Below are positions 1 through 8,569 of a DNA stretch of 64,000 bases, piece after piece (the first letter of the stretch is position 1; each line of letters starts with the position of its first letter). The stretch comes from Bradyrhizobium sp. SSBR45G (lineage in GTDB: Bacteria; Pseudomonadota; Alphaproteobacteria; Rhizobiales; Xanthobacteraceae), in the NCBI RefSeq assembly GCF_030159255.1, contig NZ_BSCT01000001.1:1-64000 (forward strand), read 5' to 3'. The notes under the pieces are model-generated. The model saw only the letters and a list, made by a program, of their open reading frames with translations, was not told the origin of the DNA and ran no database searches. The position numbers and the translations under genes were made by a program.

Positions 1-40
1 CACTTTCATCGAGAATCGCCATCGAAAGATTCACAGCCTC

Positions 41-180
41 GTAGGGTGGGCAAAGCGGCCGCCGCCAGGCGTCCGCGTGCCCACCGTCCATCCGCGCGCT
101 CCGCTGCGCGACGGTGGGCACGGCGCCAAGGCGATCGCGCGTGATGAGAGAGCCGGGCAGCGCCTTTGCCCACCCTGCGA
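41..180. repeat. Nested inverted repeat, GGGTGGGCAAAG family
   Basis: The outer arms are TAGGGTGGGCAAAGC near 42-56 and GCCTTTGCCCACCCTGC near 162-178. An inner pair, GCGTGCCCACCGTC and GACGGTGGGCAC, lies between them. Together they could fold into one long hairpin. This motif is a familiar dispersed intergenic repeat in Bradyrhizobium genomes. No convincing gene lies at positions 1-513. Confidence 0.6.
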
Positions 181-213
181 GACCTCGCGACTAACAAGTC
201 GTTCAGCGCGTGC

Positions 214-298
214 GTAGCCCGGATGAGCGCAGCGACATCCGGGGACTCATGAGCTGCGCGTGATATCCCGGATGTCGCTGCGCTCGTCTGGGTGACGT
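214..298. repeat. Inverted repeat, CCGGATGAGCGCAGCGACATCCGGG family
   Basis: The two halves, starting GTAGCCCGGATGAGCGCAGC and ending GTCGCTGCGCTCGTCTGGGT, are near-perfect reverse complements separated by a short loop. This is a second common intergenic palindrome of Bradyrhizobium-type genomes. It sits immediately after the 41-180 repeat and upstream of the RlpA gene. Confidence 0.6.
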
Positions 299-513
299 TC
301 GCATCACGATGCGCCTGCCGTTATTCGCTCCGGTCTTCCCGACGCGCAGCGCCCAATGGCCGTGCCCGGCTAACGAACGCCCGCGTGACGTGGGCGAGCG
401 GGATGTCATCCCTGGACCTCCTTGTCGTCGGTCCGCTGTGGCCACGGTTCGGTCGCCACCGCGCCGATTTTGCCTAGTCGACTTCTTCCGCTGGGGAACG
501 GGGAGGAGGAGAC

Positions 514-1236
514 ATGGCGCCGATCCGCCGTGGACGGGTATCCGGCCTCGACGACGAGGCCGGCGTGGTGCGGTCGCATCCGCGCGTTCGTCGTGCGGCC
601 AACAGTGCTGCGTTCGTTCGCTGGACGATCGTTGCTCTCTCGGCCGCGTCGCTCGCGGCCTGTGCGCGATCGCCTGATGTGACCGCCCGGCCTGATGCCG
701 GCACGGCGGGCAATCAAGCCGCGCTCACCCAACAGGCTCCATCGCAGCCTGCCCCCCAAGCCAGCCCGCCGCCCCAGGCCACGGCCGCGCCCCCAGAAGC
801 TCCCAAGCCGCGCCGGCCGCATTACGTGCCGCGCGGCGTCGCCAGCTTCTACACGGCGCCGCAGCCGACCGCGAATGGCGAGGTGTTCGACACCACCGCC
901 ATGACCGCCGCCCATCGCAGCCTGCCGTTCGGCACCCGCTTGCGGGTGACGCGGCTCGACAACGGACAGTCGGTCACGGTGCGCATCAATGACCGCGGCC
1001 CCTATATCGACGGCCGTATCGTCGATCTGTCCTATGCCGCGGCCGCCAAGCTTGGCATGGTCGAGACGGGCCTCGCCGACGTCCGCCTCAGCGTGGTGCA
1101 TTGGCCGAAGCCGCGACCGCACAAGCCGCCGGCCCAGCAGGCCGCGCCCGCCGATGCCAAGCCGCTGCCGCGCCCGGCACCGACGCGTTTGTCCCTGCTG
1201 CGCATGCTTGGCGCAGGGACGCAGGTGAATCGTTGA
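514..1236 (+). CDS. rlpA: RlpA-like septal-ring lytic transglycosylase lipoprotein
   Basis: A 240-residue protein with a long basic N-terminus. A membrane segment ends in a lipobox-like LAAC near residue 50, so it is probably an outer-membrane lipoprotein. A proline/alanine-rich linker follows (about residues 65-105), then a double-psi beta-barrel domain (about 110-195) with ASFYTAPQPTANGE and the NDRGPY motif containing the catalytic aspartate of RlpA enzymes. RlpA cleaves denuded glycan strands at the septum. There is no C-terminal SPOR domain. The ATG follows a strong GGAGGAGG ribosome-binding site. It stands alone, convergent with the LysE gene. Confidence 0.88.
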   Translation: MAPIRRGRVSGLDDEAGVVRSHPRVRRAANSAAFVRWTIVALSAASLAACARSPDVTARPDAGTAGNQAALTQQAPSQPAPQASPPPQATAAPPEAPKPRRPHYVPRGVASFYTAPQPTANGEVFDTTAMTAAHRSLPFGTRLRVTRLDNGQSVTVRINDRGPYIDGRIVDLSYAAAAKLGMVETGLADVRLSVVHWPKPRPHKPPAQQAAPADAKPLPRPAPTRLSLLRMLGAGTQVNR

Positions 1237-1274
1237 CCCCCTCGCGGGCCGTGGGCTTGGCCGAGTGACGTCGA

Positions 1275-1901
1275 TCAGTTCGCACGCCGTGCCAACAGCA
1301 GCGCTCCGCCGAGCCCGCACATCACGGCGCCCGACGCCCGCCGCATCCGCGTCACGAGGCTCGGCCGGCGGACGATGCCATGCCGCGCCTTGGCGGCCCA
1401 GACCGTCACGATCAGGTCGACGCTGGTGTTGAGCGCGACCGAGATCAGGCCGAGCACGATGAACTGCGCGGCGACGTGGCCCGCGGGATCGACGAATTGC
1501 GGGATGAAAGCGAGGAAGAACGCCGCCGTCTTCGGATTGAGCGCCTCGACGATGATGCCCTCGCGGAATGCGCGCTGGCTACCGGTCGTCGTCACCTCCG
1601 CCGGTGCCGCGATCCGCGCCTCGCGAAAGGTCTTGATGCCGAGCCAGATCAGGTAGACTGCACCCGCGATCTTCAGCGCCGTGAAGGCGTGCGCGCTCGC
1701 CATCACCAGCGCCGATAGCCCGACCGCGCCGGCGACCACATGCACGAGCCCGCCGAGCCCGAGGCCGACGCTGGAGGCCAGCCCCTCGGCACGGCCGCCG
1801 GCCAGCGTCCGCGCCACGATGTAGAAGATGCCGGGGCCGGGCGTCAGCGCGACGACCAGCGCGGCCGAAAGAAACAGCAGGAACGTGTGGAGGTCGGGCA
1901 T
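1275..1901 (-). CDS. LysE/RhtB-family amino-acid exporter
   Basis: A 208-residue integral membrane protein with the hallmark N-terminal ALTPGPG motif in the first helix (about residues 17-23), followed by GGLVHVVAGAVG. It has about six hydrophobic segments, the usual size and layout of LysE/RhtB translocators that export amino acids or related small molecules. The frame extends upstream to 2027, but family alignment favours the ATG at 1901. Substrate cannot be inferred. It is downstream of, and in the same direction as, the membrane protein ending at 2002. Confidence 0.85.
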   Translation of the reverse strand: MPDLHTFLLFLSAALVVALTPGPGIFYIVARTLAGGRAEGLASSVGLGLGGLVHVVAGAVGLSALVMASAHAFTALKIAGAVYLIWLGIKTFREARIAAPAEVTTTGSQRAFREGIIVEALNPKTAAFFLAFIPQFVDPAGHVAAQFIVLGLISVALNTSVDLIVTVWAAKARHGIVRRPSLVTRMRRASGAVMCGLGGALLLARRAN

Positions 1902-2001
1902 CGGACTCACGTCGGGGCTGAGGCTGGATGTCTCTCGGGCGTGCCGCATCTCCAGTCGACTGCGGGATCCTGGGGCAATGAACGTCGCAGACGGCTTGCG
2001 G

Positions 2002-2772
2002 TCAAGCCTGAGCATCGCGGTCAGCAAGCGCAGGTCTTGATCCCTGGCGCTTCAGCCGCATCAATCCGCTGATGGTCCAGGCCGTCAGCTTGGCGGCCCA
2101 ATAAATGATGAGGCCCGCCAGGAGCAGGATGAAGGCGAACGCCAGCACCATCGCCACCTCCCATCCGGCATCGCTGGCAATGTCCTTGAGCGGAATGCCA
2201 CGCTCGCGGATCACGTCTGCCATCGTGAGATAGGCGCGTATGTGGCCGTAGAGCTTGTACGCGAGCAGCATCGCGGCAAGGACGGCCCAGATCGTGAGCA
2301 GGCTGCGGGCAAGGCGTCCGGGATGGGTCGCGCGATAGAGGGCCATCAAGCTGCCGGCTTGCCTTGCAGCGGGCGAAAGTCCGATGACGACGAGGGACGT
2401 CCCGATCAGAATGGTCGGCCCGGCAAGCCCGGTGAGCACTGTCGCGATCAGTGTCAGCCACGGCGAGATCGGCTCGATCTTGCGTCCTGTATCGAGGTAC
2501 GCTTCGCGGAGCAGCTTCTCATCCGTCATGTCCTTGAAGTACGGCTGAGCGGTGCGGTACTTGCTGAGGCCGATCCAGCACACACCACCGTCAGGAATGC
2601 TTCCCAGCTTCACAACGTTGGCGCAGGACGCAGGAACAAGGACGCCCGTGGACTCCGAGGCGGCGGCCCTGGCCTTGGCGAATTCGGTGTCGACCGCCGG
2701 GTAGCGCATCACGGCGTAGGTCGCCAGGATGATGATCGACAACAGGATGGCGATCCGAACGAGATAGGGCAT
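2002..2772 (-). CDS. Multi-pass membrane protein of unknown function
   Basis: About 256 residues. An N-terminal hydrophobic anchor (LLSIIILATYAV) is followed by a roughly 90-residue extracytoplasmic stretch with two cysteines. Three more long hydrophobic segments follow at about residues 105-130, 160-185 and 210-240. I recognise no family. A longer TTG-started version (from 2817) is possible; the ATG at 2772 puts the start directly before the first membrane helix. The gap to the LysE start is about 100 bases, so co-transcription is possible. Confidence 0.6.
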   Translation of the reverse strand: MPYLVRIAILLSIIILATYAVMRYPAVDTEFAKARAAASESTGVLVPASCANVVKLGSIPDGGVCWIGLSKYRTAQPYFKDMTDEKLLREAYLDTGRKIEPISPWLTLIATVLTGLAGPTILIGTSLVVIGLSPAARQAGSLMALYRATHPGRLARSLLTIWAVLAAMLLAYKLYGHIRAYLTMADVIRERGIPLKDIASDAGWEVAMVLAFAFILLLAGLIIYWAAKLTAWTISGLMRLKRQGSRPALADRDAQA

Positions 2773-2962
2773 GGCGCGCCCGGTCTTCAAACCGGCCTCG
2801 TCTTTGCGGATGTCCAAGGCTCAGTCTCCGCGGGGCTCGAACAGACCAGCAGATTGCCGCAGCTGATGCGGATCTTCAATTCCTGATTGAACATGTGTGG
2901 GAGGCAGCCGGTACTTGATTGCAGCTCTGCAATATCTGCTGCACCTTCGTCCCGGCCCACCG

Positions 2963-3424
2963 ATGCTGATGATATTGGAACAGGATCCGGCTTCTGCCGA
3001 GGCAGAAGGCCTGATGTCAGAGTTGTCCGCTGCTCTCGCACGTATCACCGGCGACAGCGGTCGGTCGTCCTTTGATCCGAACGACGTGCGCGGGTCGAGG
3101 GCCTGCTTCCTGGTCGCGCGGGACGAGACAGGGCACGCTCTCGGCTGCGGCGCGCTGCGGCCGCTCGCGGCGGACATCGCCGAGGTGAAGCGGATGTATG
3201 CGCGCCCGGAGATGCGCGGTGTCGGCGCGGCGATCCTGGCGCATCTCGAAACGGCGGCTGCGGGCTACGGCTATCAGGCGATCCGGCTGGAGACACGTCT
3301 GGTCAATGTGCGCGCCGTCGCGTTCTACCAGCGCCACGGCTATCGCCGCATCCCGAACTACGGCAGGTATGCCGGCAGGCCTGAAGCCGTGTGCTTCGAG
3401 AAGCGGCTGTCTCGTCCTCGCTAG
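2963..3424 (+). CDS. GNAT-family N-acetyltransferase
   Basis: About 153 residues with a recognisable GNAT core: the motif-A region MYARPEMRGVGAAILAHLE (RGVGxA, acetyl-CoA pyrophosphate binding), the motif-B region NVRAVAFYQRHGYRRIPNYG, and a beta strand ending in FEKRL. This resembles small single-domain acetyltransferases of unknown substrate. The start is uncertain: ATGs at 2963 and 2969 are both plausible and neither has a strong Shine-Dalgarno sequence. Its last four bases overlap the convergent TadE-like gene ending at 3421. Confidence 0.8.
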   Translation: MLMILEQDPASAEAEGLMSELSAALARITGDSGRSSFDPNDVRGSRACFLVARDETGHALGCGALRPLAADIAEVKRMYARPEMRGVGAAILAHLETAAAGYGYQAIRLETRLVNVRAVAFYQRHGYRRIPNYGRYAGRPEAVCFEKRLSRPR

Positions 3425-4077
3425 CAGCTCTTCTGCCGCAGATGCTGGATGCAGGTGCAGGTCGTCGACGATGTCAATTTGACGTCGTAGTACGGGCCGG
3501 TGCTCGACATCGCCGGGCTGTTCGTCGCGCAGCGCGGAAACAGATAGTAGCTGTCGGAAATCGTGACCGGACCGGTCACGCCGGACCCGAGACTGGGCTT
3601 GTAGCTGTAGGACACCTCGCCCAGGATGAGCGAGATGTTGGCGTTGATCGGGGTCGTGGTGGTGAAGGCCGAGAGCGTCATCTTCTGGCCGACGGTACGG
3701 CCCCCCGCCGCGTTGGTCGACTGGCTCCATTGCACCGTCGCGTTGCCGTCCTTGTCGGTCGAGACCTCGGAAACCGTGACGGTCATCAGCGCGTTGCCCT
3801 TGGCGTCCTTGACCGCGTAGGGGCCCATGATCGCAGTCGACGCCTGCAGGATGTCCAGCATCCGCGATGCAGAGATCTGCGTGTTCTGCGCCACCATGTC
3901 GGCGACGCTATGCGAGGCCTGGCTGACCTTGACGCCGATTGCGAGCCCGTTGCCGAGCTCGACCCCGCCGAGATACAGCGTCAGCATGAACGGCAGGACG
4001 ATGGCGAACTCGGTCGCGGCGACGGCGTCGGTAGCGGTCCAGAAATGGCGCACGCGTGGTGACAGGCCGGTGAGCAT
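3421..4077 (-). CDS. TadE-like pilus assembly protein (third gene of the Tad operon)
   Basis: A 218-residue protein with a short cytoplasmic leader and a TadE signature at about residues 20-45 (AATEFAIVLPFMLTLYLGGVE). This is a hydrophobic segment preceded by the EFA motif typical of TadE/TadG pseudopilins. The remainder is an exported beta-rich domain with cysteines near the C-terminus. It lies 12 bases downstream of the second TadE gene and has an AGGA-type ribosome-binding site, so it is the last gene of a three-gene operon. It probably contributes to Flp/Tad pilus or envelope assembly. Confidence 0.8.
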   Translation of the reverse strand: MLTGLSPRVRHFWTATDAVAATEFAIVLPFMLTLYLGGVELGNGLAIGVKVSQASHSVADMVAQNTQISASRMLDILQASTAIMGPYAVKDAKGNALMTVTVSEVSTDKDGNATVQWSQSTNAAGGRTVGQKMTLSAFTTTTPINANISLILGEVSYSYKPSLGSGVTGPVTISDSYYLFPRCATNSPAMSSTGPYYDVKLTSSTTCTCIQHLRQKSC

Positions 4078-4089
4078 GTCCTGATCCTT

Positions 4090-4647
4090 CTAAGAGGAGG
4101 GCTCGTTCTGAAAGGCGGCTGTGGCCATGATCTGCCGATTGCCGTTCGACAGATTCGAGAGGTTGAAGCCGAGCGGTCCGAGCATGACGGGCCACACGTA
4201 GATCACCCGGAGCACGACGATGTCGCCGGCGGTTCCGGGATTGTATTGCCAGACGTTGGTGACGGTGCCCTGGCTGTCGAAGGTCAGCGTGGGCATGCCC
4301 GTATTCGCGGACGACCACGCACTGGCGACCTGCATGTCGACCATCAGGCCGCCGCAGGTGAAGAAGATGCGGACCTGATCGCAGACCTTCTGCTTGAAGG
4401 CGTCCTGCGCCATGGTCTGTGCCTGCACCTGCCCGGTCATGACGAGGCGGGCCGATTGCTGCACGACCGATTCGAGCAGCTGCTGGGCGAAGAAGACGAG
4501 GAACGTCTGCAGCAGCGCGATGAGGAGCGCGATGAAGGGGGCGGCCACCAGCGCGAACTCGACCGCGGTGGCGCCGCTGCGGTCGCGGGTGAAGGCCTTG
4601 CAGACGTTGCGTCGTCCGGTCTCCGATGCTGCCCTGGATTCTGTCAT
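4090..4647 (-). CDS. tadE: TadE-like pilus assembly protein
   Basis: A 185-residue protein with the canonical TadE N-terminus: a basic leader, then SGATAVEFALVAAPFIALL (about residues 24-42), a single membrane helix and an exported C-terminal domain. The AVEFA glutamate sits where prepilin peptidase substrates carry Glu+5. It starts 7 bases after the TadG stop and ends 12 bases before the third gene. TadE-family minor pilins work with TadG in Flp-pilus biogenesis; the secretion ATPase and platform genes are not in this window. Confidence 0.85.
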   Translation of the reverse strand: MTESRAASETGRRNVCKAFTRDRSGATAVEFALVAAPFIALLIALLQTFLVFFAQQLLESVVQQSARLVMTGQVQAQTMAQDAFKQKVCDQVRIFFTCGGLMVDMQVASAWSSANTGMPTLTFDSQGTVTNVWQYNPGTAGDIVVLRVIYVWPVMLGPLGFNLSNLSNGNRQIMATAAFQNEPSS

Positions 4648-4654
4648 GGGGGAC

Positions 4655-6064
4655 CTACTGCACGAGGCTGGCCGTGCTCGATGCGACCTTGAGGAAAAGG
4701 TTGGTCAGAGCGGTGGAGATGTCGCCGCCGGTCTGGACGTTCGCGAACAGGCCGGACGAGGCGCAGGCCTGCAGGCGCTGCGCGATCGTGCCGGTCGAGG
4801 ACGACGGATTGTTGAACTGGGCGATGCGGCTGTTGTACCAGCCGTCGGTCGTCAGCTGCAGGTATTCGGTGTAGAGGATCGCGATACGAATGTTCCGCTT
4901 CTTGATCGTGTCGCAGATCGCGGTGTTGAGCGGCTGCTGGCAGCGCACCTGCGAGCCGGCGGTCGGGAGCGGGTAGGTCGCGTTGGCATCGCAGGTGGCG
5001 GTCTTCGCGATCAGCTTGTCTTCGACGCCGTCGGTGACCAGAAAGATCACCTCCTGCGGCGTGTCGCTGCTCTGGTTGGTGCCTGTGCCCGGGTCCGGCA
5101 TGATGGTGTTGAGCCCGCTCAGGGCGCCGGAGATGTCGGTGCCGAAATCGGTGTTGCAGATCGCGCTCGTCACGCAGTTCTGGTGGTCGACCGTGAGGAG
5201 CTGGATGTTCGAGATCTGCGTGCCTGCGCTGCTCGGTGTCGTCAGCGTCTGGATCGTATTGAGCTTGTAGTCGAAGGTGTAGATGCCGGCCTTGTACGTG
5301 GTGTTGTTGATCGCCGACATGCATTGCATGACGCCGCCGGTCACGCCCGGCTGCAGGCACGACCACGGGCCGACGAGCAGCTGCTTGACGGCGTTCGCCA
5401 CGAGGTCGATCCGCAGGGTGATGCTGTTGCTGCGGGCGACGCTGAGATTGTCGACGGTCGACGAGCTCGCGCCGCTGTCGAGATTTGGATGCAGCTCGTG
5501 GCAGGCGAAGCCGCAGTTCTTCGATCCCGATGGCTGGTTTTTGGTTGCGGTGATCAGGTTGTCGATGTCGGTCTGGGTCGCCGCGATGGCCATCGAGGGC
5601 GAGTCGTCCAGCAGCAGGTAGAAGTTCATGTTGGGCGCACTCGACGCCTGCGCCGTGGCCGCGCCCTTGACCTGCCAGGACGGGCTGCCGAGAATCGACG
5701 GGAAATTGTTGATGGATTGGGCGACGTAGGACACCGAGATCTTGCGCTGAAGGCCGGTATCGGTGACCGTGATGGTCGGGCTCGGCACTGCGGTCAGACC
5801 CGGCAGCCCGGCCTTGGCTGCGAACACGGCGGCAGCCGTGTCCTTGACGACGTTGGTATCGGTCACGCTCAGCATCGCCGGCCTGACGGCGGCGATCGCG
5901 GCAGCATCCGCGGCGGCGTCGAGCTGGCCCTGCCTGCGCAACGCCACCGTGTAGTCGAGCGCCATCCCGAGCAGATAGATCGTCGGCACCATCATGATCG
6001 CAAAGGTGACCGCGACGTTGGCTTTGCGCTCTCGTGCGCAGCGAAGCACCAGGCCGTGCAGCAT
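4655..6064 (-). CDS. tadG: TadG-like protein with von Willebrand A domain
   Basis: A 469-residue protein starting with a basic leader and a membrane helix (ANVAVTFAIMMVPTIYLLGM, about residues 15-34). Next comes a DAAADAAAIAAV helix typical of TadG. An exported vWA-like domain begins near residue 185 with DDSPSM, a DxSxS MIDAS metal site. It has eight or more cysteines, consistent with a periplasmic or surface location. It is the first gene of the tadG-tadE-tadE operon. In Tad systems TadG anchors or stabilises Flp pili at the envelope. Confidence 0.85.
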   Translation of the reverse strand: MLHGLVLRCARERKANVAVTFAIMMVPTIYLLGMALDYTVALRRQGQLDAAADAAAIAAVRPAMLSVTDTNVVKDTAAAVFAAKAGLPGLTAVPSPTITVTDTGLQRKISVSYVAQSINNFPSILGSPSWQVKGAATAQASSAPNMNFYLLLDDSPSMAIAATQTDIDNLITATKNQPSGSKNCGFACHELHPNLDSGASSSTVDNLSVARSNSITLRIDLVANAVKQLLVGPWSCLQPGVTGGVMQCMSAINNTTYKAGIYTFDYKLNTIQTLTTPSSAGTQISNIQLLTVDHQNCVTSAICNTDFGTDISGALSGLNTIMPDPGTGTNQSSDTPQEVIFLVTDGVEDKLIAKTATCDANATYPLPTAGSQVRCQQPLNTAICDTIKKRNIRIAILYTEYLQLTTDGWYNSRIAQFNNPSSSTGTIAQRLQACASSGLFANVQTGGDISTALTNLFLKVASSTASLVQ

Positions 6065-6424
6065 GACCTTACCCTTGCGTGTTCGGCAGCGTTCGTCGAT
6101 GTCGCGTCCCCGGGATGACCTCAGACTGTCGATGCGAACAGGAGGCCTGCTTCTTCCGCCATTTGTTTCCCGTAGTTTCCACGATAGGGGGTATCGGGTT
6201 AAGCAAAGATTACTGTATCCGGATAATGCAGCCCTGGCGTGTGTCCGTTGATGCGGACCAGATGGCCTGGGAGCGCCTCAAGGCGAAGGAAGAGTGTCGT
6301 GGTTCGCTCGACCTTGTATCGAATTTGACGATGTGCGCTTTGCGCACGGGCCGAGGTGTCGAAACCGTCCTTGCGTCGTGCCGTCATGAGGCTTCCCGCC
6401 GTCCCGACATGCTGGCGATGGGCG
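6065..6424. other. Intergenic region upstream of the tadG operon
   Basis: About 360 bases between the tadG start and the 3' end of the fatty-acid hydroxylase-like gene. It is somewhat more AT-rich than its surroundings and must carry the tadG-tadE-tadE promoter. I could not assign a promoter motif, and the short frames here look non-coding. Confidence 0.4.
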
Positions 6425-6985
6425 TCAGGCGTTGCGTGTCGATCCCGGCGTCAGGGCCGTGCCAAAAACGATATCCCAGACACCCGTGACGACGCCGAAA
6501 TTGCCGGGCGGGCCGCGGTGGTGTCGGACATGGCGGAGCCGGCAGCTGCGCAGCCAGGACTGCAGCGGGGACTGCCCGGCCAACGGCCAGTGATGCACGG
6601 CATCGTGGACCAAGAGATACAACACGTAGCCCACCAGCAGGCCGCTCGTCGTTCCGCTCGCCGTCTGAAGGTCGGCAAGGCCCGCGACGATCGTAAAAAA
6701 TGACAAGAAGATGACAGCGCTCACCCAGATCGGCGCGCCGATGAGATCACTGGGGCGCGCGTGGTGCAGTCCGTGCAGCTGCCTGAGGATCGCGACCTCG
6801 TGATACAGGAACCGGTGCACCAAATATTCGGCGAGCGTCCACAGCGCGGCGCCGCCGAGCGCCGCCAGCAGCCAGCGCTGGTGCAAGCTGAAGCCGCCGC
6901 TCGCGAGATCGAACAGCAGAAGCGCGGCGACGACGATCGGGTAGAGGAAGAGCTCGGCGTAGTAACTGATCTTGCTGTGAGTCAC
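6425..6985 (-). CDS. Sterol desaturase / fatty acid hydroxylase superfamily membrane protein
   Basis: About 186 residues with four hydrophobic segments and the histidine clusters of the diiron hydroxylase superfamily: HRFLYH, HGLHH, HDAVHH and a final HVRHH. The eight-histidine pattern suggests a membrane diiron oxygenase acting on a lipid or carotenoid. The start is uncertain. The frame extends to a TTG at 7039, but a GTG at 6985 lies just before the first membrane helix. No lipid biosynthesis genes flank it. Confidence 0.75.
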   Translation of the reverse strand: MTHSKISYYAELFLYPIVVAALLLFDLASGGFSLHQRWLLAALGGAALWTLAEYLVHRFLYHEVAILRQLHGLHHARPSDLIGAPIWVSAVIFLSFFTIVAGLADLQTASGTTSGLLVGYVLYLLVHDAVHHWPLAGQSPLQSWLRSCRLRHVRHHRGPPGNFGVVTGVWDIVFGTALTPGSTRNA

Positions 6986-7503
6986 GTCGTGTCCGTACGC
7001 AGATATCAAGGACGACGCGCGCCCACTGGGGAAGGCCAACCACGCGATCAGCCGACGCCCGAATCAGCATTCGTTGGAGAGGTCGTCACGGGTCTTGGGT
7101 AGCGCAGCTTTAAGTCACCTGCGTGAATGTATGAAGGTGGGCATTGAGCCGGACTTGCTTCGACGGTCTGGCGTCAGCCGCACGCGATCGCGGAACGACG
7201 CATATCCCGAGGGGCGTACGACGACCGGCCGCCGCCGCTCGAATGCGGGCGAGCATCGCCGACGTTCCGGCGGCAAGACCTCAACACAAGATCTCAACAT
7301 CTGCAGATGCCGTGTCTTCCCGGGGGATATTCGAATGCACCAGCGCCGCTGCGAGGGCTACTCGCCGGCTCGTGCGATCTTGATACAATTTGCGAAGAAG
7401 TGTCAGCGCGCGCCCGAGCGAGGTTGAGGCAGCGAAATGGAAAAGGTCGGCGCTCTGGTGAAGACGTCCCGCAAGGACGAGGCGGCGCGGAGCAGCATCC
7501 GAT
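6986..7503. other. Intergenic region without a supported gene
   Basis: About 500 bases between the hydroxylase-like gene and the unknown gene ending at 7504. A plus-strand frame across 7074-7427 is arginine-rich and low in complexity, as expected of a frame shadowing GC-rich non-coding DNA. I see no hairpin terminator or RNA gene. Confidence 0.4.
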
Positions 7504-8007
7504 TCAAATGGGCGGCGTTTTGAAGCCGGCGCTCTTGAGCTGCAGCGCCTCGGCTCCGAAGTAGAAAAACGAATCCGGATCTTTCGTCAGACATCTCCTG
7601 GTCTTCGACACCAGCCGCGCGGCCCATGTCAGAAAGCCCTCGTCCTTCCTCGCAACCCGTCCGTCTCGATCGAAGTAGCTGTTCACGACGTAGAATCGGC
7701 CGTCGCGGATGAACTGATCGCCCATGAAGCATCGGCTGAACTCAATCACGGGCGATCGGATCACGTCGATGCTCGAGAAGGTCCCGATGTCGTCGAAGGA
7801 CATCGCGTCGAGGTCATCGGCTCGCGCTATATAGATTTTGAGCGCCTCCTTTCCCATCTGACGCACGGCAGGGGTCGGCAGAATATCAATTCGGCTGTCC
7901 TTGCGGCGTCGGGCGACGTAGATGAATTGGCCGGCCGGATCGAGCTTACTGAGCAGCTCTGCCTGGTCGTTCGGCGTCAGAAAGAAGTTGACTTGGCGGC
8001 TTCGCAT
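7504..8007 (-). CDS. Hypothetical protein
   Basis: About 167 residues, soluble, mixed alpha/beta, with no signal peptide or membrane segment. The ATG at 8007 precedes a well-structured sequence (NFFLTPNDQAELLSKL), whereas the frame upstream of it is arginine/proline-rich. I do not recognise the family. By eye its base composition is slightly less GC-rich than its neighbours, and it sits in a loosely packed accessory stretch, so recent acquisition is possible. No partner gene suggests a role. Confidence 0.6.
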   Translation of the reverse strand: MRSRQVNFFLTPNDQAELLSKLDPAGQFIYVARRRKDSRIDILPTPAVRQMGKEALKIYIARADDLDAMSFDDIGTFSSIDVIRSPVIEFSRCFMGDQFIRDGRFYVVNSYFDRDGRVARKDEGFLTWAARLVSKTRRCLTKDPDSFFYFGAEALQLKSAGFKTPPI

Positions 8008-8189
8008 GAGGCTGAGCGGAACTGTGAAGCGATCGGCTGTGGGGCACGCTGAAACAGAAGGCAGGGGGCGGGTTCGATCGCGAAGATGCCTGGTGAGTCT
8101 CGCGGGATCAGGGTCTATCGTCAAGCTTCATAGTCGTTCCGCGAGAGGCCACGCCCGGTCACCGCGATGACAGCGTTGAGGAAGACCAG

Positions 8190-8438
8190 GTGAGCACATC
8201 AAGCCTTCAGGCCGTTCCTGACAGGTACCTGCCGCCGGGGACAGCAGTCAGCTATGATGGTCATCAGGACGGCGGCCCCGAATATGGGGTGGTCGTTCAT
8301 TGCTGGCTGGAGCCGGAGATCGGCGGCTACGACTGCTATGTCGCCTTCTTCGGGCACGAGCAGCCCATCGGAAAACCTGCTGGCAAACCCTATGTGCTGC
8401 GATACGCGGCGGCATCGCTCACGGCCATGCCGTCGTAG
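8190..8438 (+). CDS. Small hypothetical protein
   Basis: 82 residues, GTG start at 8190 preceded by GAGGAAG. It contains PPGTAVSYDGHQDGGPEYGVVVHCW and later YDCYVAFFGHEQP (both quoted in part), with balanced hydrophobic and aromatic content suggesting a small folded beta protein. No motif is recognised. It follows the unknown gene at 7504-8007 on the opposite strand. Coding status is supported by composition and ribosome-binding site only. Confidence 0.5.
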   Translation: MSTSSLQAVPDRYLPPGTAVSYDGHQDGGPEYGVVVHCWLEPEIGGYDCYVAFFGHEQPIGKPAGKPYVLRYAAASLTAMPS

Positions 8439-8569
8439 TCCGTCGCACATCTGCTCGACGGGCAAATCCGGCATGCCCCTCATGCACAGATTGCCCGTCG
8501 TGTTGGTTTGTCGCAATTTATCCGCTTGTGTCGTCGGGCAAATCACCCGCACATTTCCGGCCATCCCGC

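Noticed and set aside
406..1320. Long minus-strand frame opposite the RlpA gene
   Set aside because: It lies antisense to a well-supported RlpA protein, is arginine/glycine-rich and has no family resemblance; high GC produces such shadows.
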